Source of the DNA: Loktanella sp. D2R18 | GTDB lineage: Bacteria; Pseudomonadota; Alphaproteobacteria; Rhodobacterales; Rhodobacteraceae | Length of the DNA: 64,000 bases | Direction of reading: 5' to 3' | Assembly: GCF_003318235.1 (NCBI RefSeq) | Contig: NZ_QOCG01000002.1 | Span: forward strand, 62,001-126,000 | Part shown: positions 63,532 through 64,000 of the stretch, one piece after another | Layout: each line of letters opens with the position of its first letter | Numbering within the stretch: position 1 is the stretch's first letter | Translations under genes and position numbers: made by a program | The notes under the pieces: model-generated | The model's input: only the letters and a program-made list of their open reading frames with translations | Told to the model about the DNA's origin: nothing | Database searches by the model: none

Positions 63532-64000
63532 ATGACGCATACAGCCATTGATCCAACCAAAGCCGCGCTGCTGGACGCGATCCTGCCGCATGTGGCCTTT
63601 GACGGCTGGTCGCCTGTTGCTTTGTCGCTGGCGGCAAAGGAAATCGGGCTGGATGACCCTTTGACGATCTGCCCGCGCGGGGCTGTGGACCTCGCGATTG
63701 CGTTTCATCAACAAGGTGATGCTGCAATGGTCGCCGCGCTTGCGCAAACGGATATGTCAGACATGCGTTTTCGCGACAAAGTGGCCGCCGCGATTCGCTT
63801 GCGCATTGCAGCTGTTGACGACAAAGAAGCCGTGCGTCGTGGCACGACCCTGTTTGCGATGCCGCATATGGCGGCAGACGGCACAAAACTGATCTGGGGC
63901 ACCGTCGATGCGATTTGGACGGCCTTGGGGGATACATCACAAGATGCGAATTGGTACAGCAAACGCATGACGTTATCCGCCGTATATGCCGCTGTTGTGC
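63532..64000 (+). CDS. COQ9-family ubiquinone biosynthesis protein (right-truncated)
   Basis: The ATG at 63532 has GAGGAG 7 bases upstream; 156 codons run off the right edge. KAALLDAILPHVAFDGWSPV is the COQ9 N-terminus (TetR-like fold), and LFAMPHMAADGTKLIWGTVD then DVNWYSKRMTL-type DANWYSKRMTLSAVYAAV is the lipid-binding block. COQ9 presents quinone precursors to COQ7-type hydroxylases. It is divergent from rpsU. ubiH lies ~11 kb away. Confidence 0.88.
   Translation, partial: MTHTAIDPTKAALLDAILPHVAFDGWSPVALSLAAKEIGLDDPLTICPRGAVDLAIAFHQQGDAAMVAALAQTDMSDMRFRDKVAAAIRLRIAAVDDKEAVRRGTTLFAMPHMAADGTKLIWGTVDAIWTALGDTSQDANWYSKRMTLSAVYAAVV

Overview
The window looks like chromosomal DNA of a marine member of the Rhodobacteraceae (Roseobacter group, Loktanella/Octadecabacter-like). 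Grounds: an F1 gene set atpHAGD with atpC nearby, families characteristic of this group (DUF1674, DUF2125, DUF2161, DUF2793, TIGR01620, TIGR01459, COQ9, Hint_2 and H-type lectin proteins), moderate G+C, and many ATGA/TAATG gene overlaps. The species call is inference. I saw no tRNA, rRNA, CRISPR array, insertion sequence or prophage block.

Layout. 1-2.8 kb: tail of an autotransporter-like barrel, an FMN reductase, rsmB and a DUF1674 (SdhAF4-like) gene. 2.9-15.3 kb: a surface-polysaccharide and secreted-protein region with a Wza-like lipoprotein, a large RTX protein, phosphomannomutase, galE, a serralysin-like M10 protease, manC, fcl, gmd and a DUF2793 protein. Phosphomannomutase, ManC, Gmd and Fcl together make GDP-L-fucose. 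15.5-21.9 kb: the F1 ATP synthase genes, with a terminator and a GT87-like membrane protein between atpD and atpC. 22-30 kb: an H-type lectin, a small outer-membrane barrel, prs, and a minus-strand run ppaC-HAD-maoC-ribF-ycgN-ltaE. 30-39 kb: DUF2161, TraB/GumN, a Crp-type regulator, unknown genes, DUF2125, the ycjX/GNAT/ycjF-like operon and truA. 39-46.7 kb: tamA-tamB followed by a Hint-domain protein. 46.8-53 kb: dapB, rbfA, a NAGPA-type protein, NUDIX, a CnoX-like thioredoxin, a Lon-substrate-domain protein, a Trm112-like protein and ubiH. 53-64 kb: a tandem lipoprotein pair, an amidase, an aminotransferase, ftsK, two convergent Hint-domain proteins, rpsU and the start of COQ9.

Themes. Much of the accessory content concerns the cell surface and secretion: fucose-nucleotide synthesis, two RTX proteins, three Hint-domain proteins with different N-termini, TamA/TamB and an autotransporter, paired lipoproteins and an H-type lectin. 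The points I would check first are: atpC cut off from atpHAGD by a textbook terminator and an A+T-rich gene; the metalloprotease translationally coupled to galE; the lipoprotein pair with a near-identical 375-bp block; an 11-bp phased GTCGG repeat; a hairpin directly in front of the rpsU start codon; and several unlisted micro-genes. I did not find one coherent new system that I could defend as such.
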